DNA of 14,232 nucleotides from an uncultured Oscillibacter sp. (GTDB lineage: Bacteria; Bacillota; Clostridia; Oscillospirales; Oscillospiraceae). Below, one piece after another: positions 1 through 5,544 of the stretch. The translations under genes were made by a program, and so were the position numbers. Location of the stretch: NCBI GenBank assembly GCA_900548505.1, contig URKI01000057.1, positions 1 through 14,232 on the forward strand, written 5' to 3'. The notes beneath the pieces were generated by a model that saw only the letters and a program-made list of their open reading frames with translations, did no database searches and was not told where the DNA came from. The stretch's first letter is position 1, and every line of letters begins with the position of its first letter.

Positions 1-44
1 CACTCGACTAGTCGTCGGCAGCGTCAGATGTGTATAAGAGACAG
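1..44 (+). other. Nextera library adapter with i5 index (artefact)
   Basis: Positions 12-44 match the 33-nt Nextera read-1 transposase adapter exactly and end in the Tn5 mosaic end. Positions 4-11 read TCGACTAG, which I recall as Illumina i5 index S513. Positions 1-3 (CAC) match the end of the P5 primer that precedes the index. The block is synthetic and should be trimmed. It adds a false tail to the reading frame of the acyl-CoA dehydrogenase. Confidence 0.97.
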
Positions 45-1135
45 CCCTCATAGATCTCAGTGATCTTGGCGTCGCGCATCATGCGCTCCACGGGATACTC
101 ACGGGTGTAGCCGTAACCGCCGAACAGCTGCACGGCGCGGCGGGTCACATCGGAAGCGGCCTCAGCAGCGAACAGCTTGGCCATGGAAGCGTCCATGGAA
201 TAGTTCTCGTGGAGCTGCTTCTTGCTGGCAGCAGCATACACCAGATACTGAGCAGCCTGCATACGGGTGTGCATGTCGGCCAGCTGGAACTGGGTGTTCT
301 GGAACTGGCTCAGGCGCTTGCCGAACTGGACACGCTCCTGGGTGTACTTGACAGCCTCGTTCACAGCGCCCTCGCCCAGGCCCAGAGCCTGCGCGGCGAT
401 ACCGATACGGCCGCCGTCCAGGGTCTGCATGGCGATCTTGAAGCCCTTGCCTTCCTTGCCCAGCAGGTTCTCCTTGGGAACGATGCAGTCCTCAAAGATC
501 AGATCGCAGGTGGAGGAGCCGCGGATACCCATCTTCTTCTCGTGCTTGCCGGTGGAGAAGCCGGGGAAACTCTTTTCCACGATGAAAGCGGAAATGCCGT
601 GGTTGCCCTTGGTCTTATCGGTCATGGCAAACACCACGAAGGTATCGGCCACGTTTCCGTTGGTGATGAAGCACTTGGAGCCGTTGAGGACATAGTGATC
701 ACCCTCCAGAACGGCAGTGGTCTGCTGGCCGGAAGCGTCGGTACCGGCGTTGGGCTCGGTCAGACCGAAAGCGCCGATCTTGCGGCCGGAGAGCAGGTCG
801 GGCAGATACTTTCTCTTCTGCTCCTCGGTGCCGTGCTCAAAGATGGGAGCGCAGCAGAGGGAGGTGTGAGCGGACACGATAACGGCAGTGGTGCCGCAGA
901 CCTTGGCCAGCTCTTCCACGCACATGGCATAAGACAAAACGTCACCGCCGGCGCCGCCGTATTCCTTGGGGAAGTAGATGCCCATCATGCCCAGCTTGGC
1001 CATCTTTTCGACGGTCTCCATGGGGAAGCGCTCTTCTTCGTCGATCTCCTCAGCCAAAGGCTTGACTTCGTTCTCGGCGAACTCGCGGTACATCTTACGG
1101 AGCATCAGCTGCTCATTTGTCAGATGAAAATCCAT
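45..1135 (-). CDS. bcd: Butyryl-CoA/short-chain acyl-CoA dehydrogenase, 3' end missing
   Basis: FAD flavoprotein that interconverts butyryl-CoA and crotonyl-CoA in the cytoplasm; in clostridia it normally works with EtfAB. 364 genuine residues are present. Seen: FGLTEPNAGTDASG near residues 123-136 (flavin/substrate region), CFITNG at 155-160, GFKIAMQTLDGGRIGIAAQA at 231-250, ERVQFGKRL at 267-275, and the C-terminal RMMRDAKITEIYEG at 351-364, whose Glu363 aligns with the catalytic base of the family. About 16 residues are missing because the contig stops at adapter; the 11 further residues encoded up to the stop at position 8 are synthetic. The start is supported by AAAGGAG (1145-1151) nine bases upstream. 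It follows hbd by 28 bases on the same strand, so the two are very likely co-transcribed. Exact chain-length specificity is inferred from the hbd linkage. Confidence 0.93.
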
Positions 1136-1163
1136 ACCTTATTACTCCTTTACAATCAGGTTC

Positions 1164-2000
1164 TTACTTGGAATAATCGTAGAAGCCCTTGCCGGACTTG
1201 CGGCCCAGCAGACCGCCGCGCACCATCTTCTTCAGCAGCAGAGCGGGACGATACTTGGGATCGCCGGTCTCGGTGAAGAGGGTGTTCATGATGGCCAGGC
1301 ACACGTCCAGACCGATGAAGTCGCCCAGAGCCAGGGGGCCCATGGGATGGTTGGCGCCCAGCTGCATGGCCTTGTCGATATCCTCGACAGAAGCAACGCC
1401 GGTCTCCACCAGGCCGATGGCCTCGTTGATCATGGGGATGAGGATCTTGTTGACCACGAAGCCGGGAGCCTCAGCAACCTCAACGGGATCCTTGCCGATC
1501 TCCTTGGACAGGTTGTACACGAAGTCGAAGGTCTCCTGGGTGGTGTTGGCACCGCGGATGATCTCCACCAGCTTCATGCTGGGGACGGGGTTGAAGAAGT
1601 GCATACCGATGACGGGGTGCTTCAGGCCCAGACCCATCTCGGTGATGGACAGAGAAGAAGTGTTGGTTGCGAAGATGGCGTCGTCCTTGCAGATGCCGTC
1701 CAGCTCGCTCAGCAGCTCCTTCTTGGTGGCCATGTCTTCCTTGACGCACTCGATGATCAGATCAGCATCGGCGCAGGCGGACTTCTCCTCCACCAGGATG
1801 TTGGCCAGCAGAGCGTCCACAGCCTCCTGGGTCATCTTGCCCTTGGCAACACGCTTGGCCAGGGAAGCAGCCAGCTTATCCTTGTGCTTCTGAGCGGAAG
1901 CGGGAGAGCTGGCATACATCAGAGCGGTGTGGCCCTTGGCGGCAAAAACCTGCGCAATGCCGCTGCCCATGGTACCGGCGCCAAAAATAGCAACTTTCAT
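1164..2000 (-). CDS. hbd: 3-hydroxybutyryl-CoA dehydrogenase
   Basis: Reduces acetoacetyl-CoA to 3-hydroxybutyryl-CoA in the clostridial butyrate route. 278 aa, close to the usual 280. N-terminal Rossmann fold with GAGTMGSGIAQ (7-17). Active-site candidates are Ser116 in ATNTSS, His134 in GMHFFNP, Glu146 in KLVEIIRG and Asn184 in GFVVNKILIPMINEA. The C-terminal dimer domain contains LGANHPMGPLALGD and ends GRKSGKGFYDYSK. The start has CAGGAGG (2014-2008). It is the first gene of the visible hbd-bcd unit. The segment after beta-strand 2 reads MYASSPAS and lacks the acidic residue expected in NAD-binding forms, so NADPH preference is possible. Confidence 0.96.
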   Translation of the reverse strand: MKVAIFGAGTMGSGIAQVFAAKGHTALMYASSPASAQKHKDKLAASLAKRVAKGKMTQEAVDALLANILVEEKSACADADLIIECVKEDMATKKELLSELDGICKDDAIFATNTSSLSITEMGLGLKHPVIGMHFFNPVPSMKLVEIIRGANTTQETFDFVYNLSKEIGKDPVEVAEAPGFVVNKILIPMINEAIGLVETGVASVEDIDKAMQLGANHPMGPLALGDFIGLDVCLAIMNTLFTETGDPKYRPALLLKKMVRGGLLGRKSGKGFYDYSK

Positions 2001-2105
2001 GATTTTTCCTCCTGTTATTTCAATTGTTCACAGTGGTTTGCCTCATTGATGCTTGCGGGGGAAAACCGAGCAAATCTTAAGTTTGCCAATTTACTCACAA
2101 TGTCT

Positions 2106-2134
2106 ATTATAGGGGTGTGTCATAAATTTATCAA
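2106..2134 (-). promoter_or_regulatory. Sigma-A-type promoter of hbd-bcd
   Basis: On the minus strand: TTGATA (2134-2129), 17-bp spacer, TATAAT (2111-2106). The predicted start near 2099 leaves a leader of about 100 nt before hbd. One mismatch to consensus in twelve positions. Confidence 0.75.
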
Positions 2135-2191
2135 GTAGAAATTGTGCATTTTGCCGCCGTTTTTCGCTTTTTTACACTTCACACAAAATAC

Positions 2192-2229
2192 TCGTTAAAA
2201 TTTATACAATTTTGTTAAGACATTAACGC
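2192..2229. promoter_or_regulatory. Two tandem Rex-like operator boxes
   Basis: 2212-2229 reads TTGTTAA-GACA-TTAACGC, 12 of 14 half-site bases of the clostridial Rex consensus TTGTTAA-N4-TTAACAA. 2192-2209 reads TCGTTAA-AATT-TATACAA, 11 of 14. The boxes are two bases apart, 20 bp centre to centre. Rex (redox-sensing repressor) controls butyrate operons in Clostridium. The boxes lie 58-95 bp upstream of the hbd -35, not over it, and the region is AT-rich, so this is tentative. Confidence 0.35.
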
Positions 2230-2270
2230 AAGCCCTCTTTTCCCCGCTCTGCTTCCCTGCCGGATTGGCA

Positions 2271-2299
2271 TTTACAGAGGGCATTTCCTGTGCTAAAAT
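2271..2299 (+). promoter_or_regulatory. Extended -10 promoter of trmB
   Basis: TTTACA (2271-2276), 17-bp spacer, TAAAAT (2294-2299) preceded by TGC, giving an extended -10. Predicted start near 2306, about 54 nt before the trmB start codon. This placement also argues against an earlier ATG start at 2265. Confidence 0.7.
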
Positions 2300-2359
2300 A
2301 GGGGCACTGCCACAAGGGATTGTGGAATTACACGAAAATCGATCCAGGAGGATTTTTTT

Positions 2360-3409
2360 ATGCGAATGCGGAAAAAGAAAAATCTGGTGCCGCGGATGGA
2401 GCGCTGCGGCGCTTTTCTCATCCGTGACTCCTATGACCGGCAGGGACACTGGCGGGATCTGATGCCCCAGGCCCGGGAGCTGCGGCTGGAGCTGGGCTGC
2501 GGCAAGGGCCGCTTCACTGCCGGTACCGCCGCCGCCGAGCCGGACGTGCTGTTCATCGCCGTGGAGCGGGTACCCGACGCCATGGTGGTGGCCATGGAAC
2601 GGTGCGTGAACGCGGGACTTACCAACGTGTACTTTGTGGACGCCAACGCCGACCAGCTGCCCTACTTTTTCGCTCCCGGCGAAGTGGACCGCATTTACAT
2701 CAACTTCTGCGATCCCTGGCCCGGCAATCGCCACGCCAAGCGCCGCCTGACCCACGGTAACTTCCTCAAGCTCTATCGGCAGGTGCTCAAGTCCGGCGGT
2801 CAGATCCACTTCAAGACCGATAACCAGCCTCTCTTTGAATTCTCCGTGGAGGAGATCCCCCAGTTCGGCTTTACCCTCTCTGAAGTGACCCGGGATCTGC
2901 ACGCCAACGGCCCCGTGGGCGTCATGACCGACTACGAGGCCAAGTTCTACGGACTGGGACAGCCCATCAACCGGTGCGTGGCCACCATGGAGGACGGCTG
3001 GGTGGAACCCTTCCCCGTAGACCCGGAGCGCGCAGCCGACCGCTGGCTGGACGTCTTTGCCGACGGCGTCTCCGAAAAAGATCTTGGAGAGCACATCCTG
3101 GCCGAGGGCAACTACCTCTGGCATCTCTTCTCCTGGGAGCTGGCCCCCCACCTGAGCGGAGACGAGGCCCGGGCCGCCCTGAGCGCCCGCAAGGACGAAG
3201 AATGGTATCTCTTTTACAATGAGTATCCGCCGGAGGGCGTGAACCGCACCCGTCCGGTAACCCCGGAGGAAGTGGCTGCTCTGCCCACGGACCGGGGCGC
3301 CATTCCCGGCAGCGACTGGTACATTGTGGACCGGAACTTTACCTGGACCTATGCACAGGCCCACGAAGAGGAATGCGGCCCCTATTTCTGCGAAGCTCCC
3401 AAAGCATAA
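2360..3409 (+). CDS. trmB: tRNA (guanine46-N7)-methyltransferase with C-terminal extra domain
   Basis: Uses S-adenosylmethionine to methylate G46 in the tRNA variable loop. 349 aa, against roughly 210-240 for the family. Residues 1 to about 214 are a complete TrmB: SAM motif LELGCGKGRF (43-52), the signature INFCDPWPGNRHAKRRLT (114-131), HFKTDN (150-155) and TDYEAKFYGLGQPI (190-203). Residues 215-349 form an additional domain with LWHLFSWE (253-260), EEWYLFYNEYP (280-290) and SDWYIVDRNFTWTY (318-331), rich in Trp/Tyr/Phe and acidic residues. I think it resembles DUF4275-type proteins from memory, but this is unverified. AGGAGG at 2346-2351 with 8-base spacing fixes the start. It is monocistronic, between its own promoter and terminator. 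Confidence 0.93.
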   Translation: MRMRKKKNLVPRMERCGAFLIRDSYDRQGHWRDLMPQARELRLELGCGKGRFTAGTAAAEPDVLFIAVERVPDAMVVAMERCVNAGLTNVYFVDANADQLPYFFAPGEVDRIYINFCDPWPGNRHAKRRLTHGNFLKLYRQVLKSGGQIHFKTDNQPLFEFSVEEIPQFGFTLSEVTRDLHANGPVGVMTDYEAKFYGLGQPINRCVATMEDGWVEPFPVDPERAADRWLDVFADGVSEKDLGEHILAEGNYLWHLFSWELAPHLSGDEARAALSARKDEEWYLFYNEYPPEGVNRTRPVTPEEVAALPTDRGAIPGSDWYIVDRNFTWTYAQAHEEECGPYFCEAPKA

Positions 3410-3447
3410 AAAACTGCCTCCCGGCTCTGTGCCGGGAGGCAGTTTTT
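3409..3447. terminator. Bidirectional terminator, trmB and small membrane gene
   Basis: A 17-bp perfect stem (3409-3425 with 3431-3447) around a five-base loop TCTGT, with A5 on one side and T5 on the other, so it can act on both strands. It sits between convergent genes and overlaps the last bases of the trmB stop codon. Confidence 0.93.
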
Positions 3448-3462
3448 CATTTCAGAAAGTCA

Positions 3463-3741
3463 TCATTTGTCCCCGCGGCGCAGCCGTAGGCCAATGCCGC
3501 ACACCACTGCACCTACCGGGAAGCCCGTGACGAACCACGCCGCGATACCAAATAGTTCGCTGCCGTTCCGGCTCAGCACCAGCGCCACCAGCCAGACCAC
3601 CGCCGTGACTGCTGTGCCCAGCGCCGTTACGCGCCAGCCATCCGGTTTTCCGCGTCTTGCGAAGCGGGCCATGGAACCCGCCAGGAACATGGGAAGCAAC
3701 ACCGGAAATACGTACACCAGATTGAGCAGCCCTTCTTTCAT
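3463..3741 (-). CDS. Small membrane protein, three predicted helices
   Basis: 92 aa, family not recognised. Hydrophobic segments at about 5-25, 37-57 and 64-85 are separated by basic stretches (RFARRGKPDGWR, RLRRGDK), suggesting three transmembrane helices with positively charged cytoplasmic loops. A conserved-looking GIAAWFVTGFPVGAVVCG region lies in the last helix. The start is supported by AAAGGAG (3754-3748) six bases upstream and by a near-consensus promoter. It is monocistronic, ending at the terminator shared with trmB. A 103-aa overlapping frame (3452-3763) is less membrane-like and lacks an SD. Function unknown. Confidence 0.75.
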   Translation of the reverse strand: MKEGLLNLVYVFPVLLPMFLAGSMARFARRGKPDGWRVTALGTAVTAVVWLVALVLSRNGSELFGIAAWFVTGFPVGAVVCGIGLRLRRGDK

Positions 3742-3790
3742 GCCGTGCTCCTTTCCCGCGCAAGTTCCAAATGATGGAATTTTTTATTTT

Positions 3791-3818
3791 ATTATACCAC
3801 GCCCCTTTCCCCTGTCAA
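3791..3818 (-). promoter_or_regulatory. Consensus sigma-A promoter of the small membrane gene
   Basis: Minus strand TTGACA (3818-3813), 16-bp spacer, TATAAT (3796-3791): both hexamers are perfect. Predicted start near 3784. The -35 lies within 5 bases of the U-tract of the rplT terminator, so transcription units are packed tightly here. Confidence 0.82.
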
Positions 3819-3820
3819 CG

Positions 3821-3854
3821 AAAAAACGCGCCCCGGCAGAGCCGGAGCGCGTTT
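3821..3854 (-). terminator. Terminator of infC-rpmI-rplT
   Basis: A 14-bp stem (3824-3837 with 3841-3854, one G-U wobble in the minus-strand RNA), three-base loop, then U6 on the minus strand (3826-3821, partly within the stem). It lies 30 bases after the rplT stop. Between them is a 16-bp AT-rich perfect palindrome, CTTATTATATAATAAG (3862-3877), of unknown role. Confidence 0.9.
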
Positions 3855-3884
3855 CTTTACACTTATTATATAATAAGGTGGAGA

Positions 3885-4235
3885 TCAGGCCTTCTTGGCG
3901 ATCTCGGTCAGCTGAGTGAACGCAGCGGGATCGCTGATCGCCATCTCAGAGAGCATCTTGCGGTTGATCTCGATGCCGGCAACCTTCAGGCCGTGCATGA
4001 AGCTGGAGTAGTTCATGCCGTTCATCTTGCAGGCAGCGGAGATACGGGTGATCCACAGGGACCGGAAGTCACGCTTCTTCAGCCGGCGGCCGGTATAAGC
4101 GTAGCTCAGGGACTTCATGACAGCCTGGTTGGCAACCCGGAAGTGCTTGGACTTGGAACCCCAGTAGCCCTTGGCCATCTTCAGAACTTTATTTCTTCTC
4201 TTGCGCGTCATCATCGCGCCCTTAACTCTAGCCAT
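3885..4235 (-). CDS. rplT: Ribosomal protein L20 (bL20)
   Basis: 116 aa, normal length. The N-terminus MARVKGAMMTRKRRNKVLKMAKGYWG, the central YAYTGRRLKKRDFRSLWITRI and ACKMNGMNYSSFMHGLKVAGIEINRKMLSEMA are diagnostic of bL20, an early 50S assembly protein that binds domain II of 23S rRNA. AGGAGG (4249-4244) precedes the start by eight bases. It is the last gene of infC-rpmI-rplT, 34 bases after rpmI. In Bacillus subtilis L20 represses this operon by binding the infC leader, and a matching leader is present here. Confidence 0.98.
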   Translation of the reverse strand: MARVKGAMMTRKRRNKVLKMAKGYWGSKSKHFRVANQAVMKSLSYAYTGRRLKKRDFRSLWITRISAACKMNGMNYSSFMHGLKVAGIEINRKMLSEMAISDPAAFTQLTEIAKKA

Positions 4236-4269
4236 TTCAAAAGCCTCCTATTCTAAAACGTCTCGTATC

Positions 4270-4467
4270 TTACTTGTAGGGGATCATCTTGCGGACGGCG
4301 TCCACATTGGTGGCGTCGGCATAACCGCCGGCACGCAGACGACGAGTACGCTTGGTATCCTTCTTGGTGAGGATGTGGCTCTTGAAGGCCTTGGCGCGCT
4401 TGACCTTGCCGGTCTTGGTGAGGTTGAATCTCTTCTTCGCACCGCTATGGGTTTTCAGCTTAGGCAT
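4270..4467 (-). CDS. rpmI: Ribosomal protein L35 (bL35)
   Basis: 65 aa, typical for the family. MPKLKTHSGAKKRFNLTKTGK at the N-terminus and the HILTKKDTKRTRRLR segment are diagnostic of bL35, a small, very basic 50S subunit protein. AAGGAG lies upstream at normal spacing. Middle gene of the conserved infC-rpmI-rplT operon, 33 bases after infC. Confidence 0.98.
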   Translation of the reverse strand: MPKLKTHSGAKKRFNLTKTGKVKRAKAFKSHILTKKDTKRTRRLRAGGYADATNVDAVRKMIPYK

Positions 4468-4500
4468 CGTGATTGCTCCTTCCGTATCGTTGAAAATTCT

Positions 4501-5019
4501 TTATTTGCCGGTCTTGGGAGAGAGGAAGATGGACATCATCCGTCCCTCCAGCTTGGCGGGTTTGTCCAGATTGGCGGTTTCGGCGCACTGTTCGGCAAAA
4601 CGGTCCAGCAGATCCTTACCGATGTCGGTATGGGCCATCTCGCGGCCGCGGAAGCGGACGGAGACTTTTACGCGGTTGCCGTCGGCAATGAACTTCTGGG
4701 CGTTTTTGAGCTTCGTGTTGAAGTCGCCAACGTCAATGCCCGGAGACATGCGGATCTCCTTGATCTCGACCACATGCTGGTTCTTTCTCGCTTCCTTTTC
4801 CCGCTTGCTCTGCTCGAACCGGAACTTGCCGTAGTTCATCAGTTTGCAGACGGGAGGAACCGCCTGGGGGGAAATCTTGACCAGATCCAGCCCCTGCTCG
4901 TCAGCGATGCGCAGCGCCTCTGCCGGCGCCATAATGCCCAGCTGTTCGCCCTGTGCCCCGATGAGCCGGACTTCCTTGTCGTTGATCTCCTCATTCAGTT
5001 CATGCACTTGCTTGCTAAT
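4501..5019 (-). CDS. infC: Translation initiation factor IF-3, probable AUU start
   Basis: Binds the 30S subunit, prevents premature 50S joining and proofreads start codons. 172 aa from an ATT at 5019-5017, giving ISKQVHELNEEINDKEVRLI. The N-domain has GEQLGIM and PPVCKLMNYGKFRFEQSKREKEARK; the C-domain has KEIRMSPGIDVGDFNTKL, VKVSVRFRGREMAH and KLEGRMMS. The ATT is chosen because GGAGGT (5034-5029) sits nine bases before it. The next candidate, GTG at 5007, is 21 bases from that SD and would remove the family's usual ISK start. No in-frame ATG exists nearby. AUU is a known infC start codon that makes IF3 limit its own translation. First gene of the operon. Confidence 0.93.
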   Translation of the reverse strand: MSKQVHELNEEINDKEVRLIGAQGEQLGIMAPAEALRIADEQGLDLVKISPQAVPPVCKLMNYGKFRFEQSKREKEARKNQHVVEIKEIRMSPGIDVGDFNTKLKNAQKFIADGNRVKVSVRFRGREMAHTDIGKDLLDRFAEQCAETANLDKPAKLEGRMMSIFLSPKTGK

Positions 5020-5040
5020 GGTCGAAGCACCTCCATCCTA

Positions 5041-5174
5041 AAATCACAAAACGCGGATACCTGATGGCATCCGCGCAACAACAAACCACCAATTGCGGCG
5101 GTTTGATTACAACGTTGTTGACCTCTTTGCCTGATTGCTGGAGGTGAGGCGGATGCGCGCCTTCTTTGTTTTGC
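5041..5174 (-). ncRNA. infC leader: L20-type attenuator
   Basis: The minus-strand leader runs from about 5174 to infC. Proximal to the gene is a terminator hairpin: a 10-bp stem (5075-5066 with 5061-5052, one G-U), loop of four, then UUUUGUGAUUU. Upstream is a 9-bp hairpin (5105-5097 with 5090-5082). The segment GCATCCGC (5156-5149) is the exact complement of GCGGATGC (5074-5067) in the 5' arm of the terminator, so a long-range antiterminator can form. This is the architecture of the L20 leader known in Firmicutes, where L20 binding favours termination. Identification rests on position and structure; no covariance search was made. Confidence 0.75.
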
Positions 5175-5180
5175 TGGATT

Positions 5181-5209
5181 AGTATATCAGCTTCTTTCCT
5201 CTGTGTCAA
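5181..5209 (-). promoter_or_regulatory. Sigma-A promoter of infC-rpmI-rplT
   Basis: Minus strand TTGACA (5209-5204), 17-bp spacer, TATACT (5186-5181). Predicted start near 5174, which gives a leader of about 155 nt containing the attenuator. Confidence 0.82.
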
Positions 5210-5243
5210 CTCCTTTTTTCTTTATTTTTTTATTTTTATGAGC

Positions 5244-5272
5244 GTATAGAATCCGGTCTTCCGCCCATACTA
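5244..5272 (+). promoter_or_regulatory. Sigma-G-like (forespore) promoter of the 34-codon gene
   Basis: GTATA (5244-5248), 17 bases, CATACTA (5266-5272). This fits the forespore sigma-G pattern (-35 GHATR, -10 CATNHTA at about 17-18 bp). It lies 37 bp before the start codon, and no good sigma-A promoter is seen in that interval. Confidence 0.6.
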
Positions 5273-5309
5273 CTACCGTGCCTCAACAAGGCAGAAGGAG
5301 GAATCGGCA

Positions 5310-5414
5310 ATGCAGAATCGCGAAAACAACCAGAACTGCCGTCAGCAGAAGGAAAAGCAGACCAGCGACTCCCGCGAGAACCGCACCCAGAACCAGAAGG
5401 AAAACCGCAAGTAA
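5310..5414 (+). CDS. 34-aa Asn/Gln-rich hydrophilic protein, candidate forespore protein
   Basis: 34 codons, too short for usual ORF calling. The product starts MQNRENNQNC and ends QNQKENRK. It is almost entirely Asn, Gln, Lys, Arg, Glu, Ser and Thr, with one Cys at residue 10 and no hydrophobic segment, so it should be disordered and soluble. AAGGAGG (5295-5301) precedes the ATG by eight bases. A sigma-G-like promoter lies upstream and an intrinsic terminator 18 bases after the stop, so it is a complete transcription unit of its own. The composition recalls minor small acid-soluble spore proteins (for example SspJ/SspN/Tlp-like or gamma-type), but I see no diagnostic SASP motif. Role as a forespore protein is inferred. 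Confidence 0.75.
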   Translation: MQNRENNQNCRQQKEKQTSDSRENRTQNQKENRK

Positions 5415-5432
5415 GCCGTCCTGTCTGCAAAG

Positions 5433-5473
5433 AGCAGGGGCGAAAGGCAGCATGCTTTTCGTCCCTGCTTTTT
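5433..5473 (+). terminator. Terminator of the 34-codon gene
   Basis: A 13-bp stem (5433-5445 with 5457-5469, one G-U pair), 11-base loop containing GCATGC, then T5 (5469-5473). Confidence 0.85.
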
Positions 5474-5485
5474 CCATTCCCCTGC

Positions 5486-5514
5486 TTGCCCGCAGAGCGC
5501 GGCCGTGATATGAT
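5486..5514 (+). promoter_or_regulatory. Extended -10 promoter of the EamA transporter
   Basis: TTGCCC (5486-5491), 17-bp spacer, TATGAT (5509-5514) preceded by TGA. Predicted start near 5521, downstream of an in-frame ATG at 5515, which supports the later ATG at 5545 as the true start. Confidence 0.6.
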
Positions 5515-5544
5515 GTGCTGGAAAAGCCATTGCAGGAGGACATC

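Larger units (their letters stand above)
2001..2359. other. Divergent intergenic region hbd / trmB
   Basis: 359 bases without a gene. It holds the hbd leader (about 2001-2099), the hbd promoter, the Rex-like boxes, an AT-rich stretch around 2150-2230 and the trmB promoter. The trmB leader contains a small hairpin CCACAA-GGGA-TTGTGG (2310-2325) with no U-tract. No riboswitch class was recognised. Confidence 0.6.

Noticed and set aside
209..1276. 355-codon open frame antisense to bcd
   Set aside because: It is a by-product of GC-rich codon use opposite a conserved gene; no SD, the product is Leu/Gly/Ala/His-rich with no family features, and it runs across the bcd start into hbd.
1347..2138. 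263-codon frame antisense to hbd
   Set aside because: Shadow of hbd: low-complexity His/Leu/Val/Gly composition, no SD, overlaps the hbd promoter.
2195..3364. 389-codon frame antisense to trmB
   Set aside because: Shadow frame opposite a gene with complete TrmB motifs; no promoter or SD of its own.
3862..3877. 16-bp AT palindrome CTTATTATATAATAAG after rplT
   Set aside because: Too AT-rich and short to claim a function; the adjacent GC-rich hairpin explains termination.
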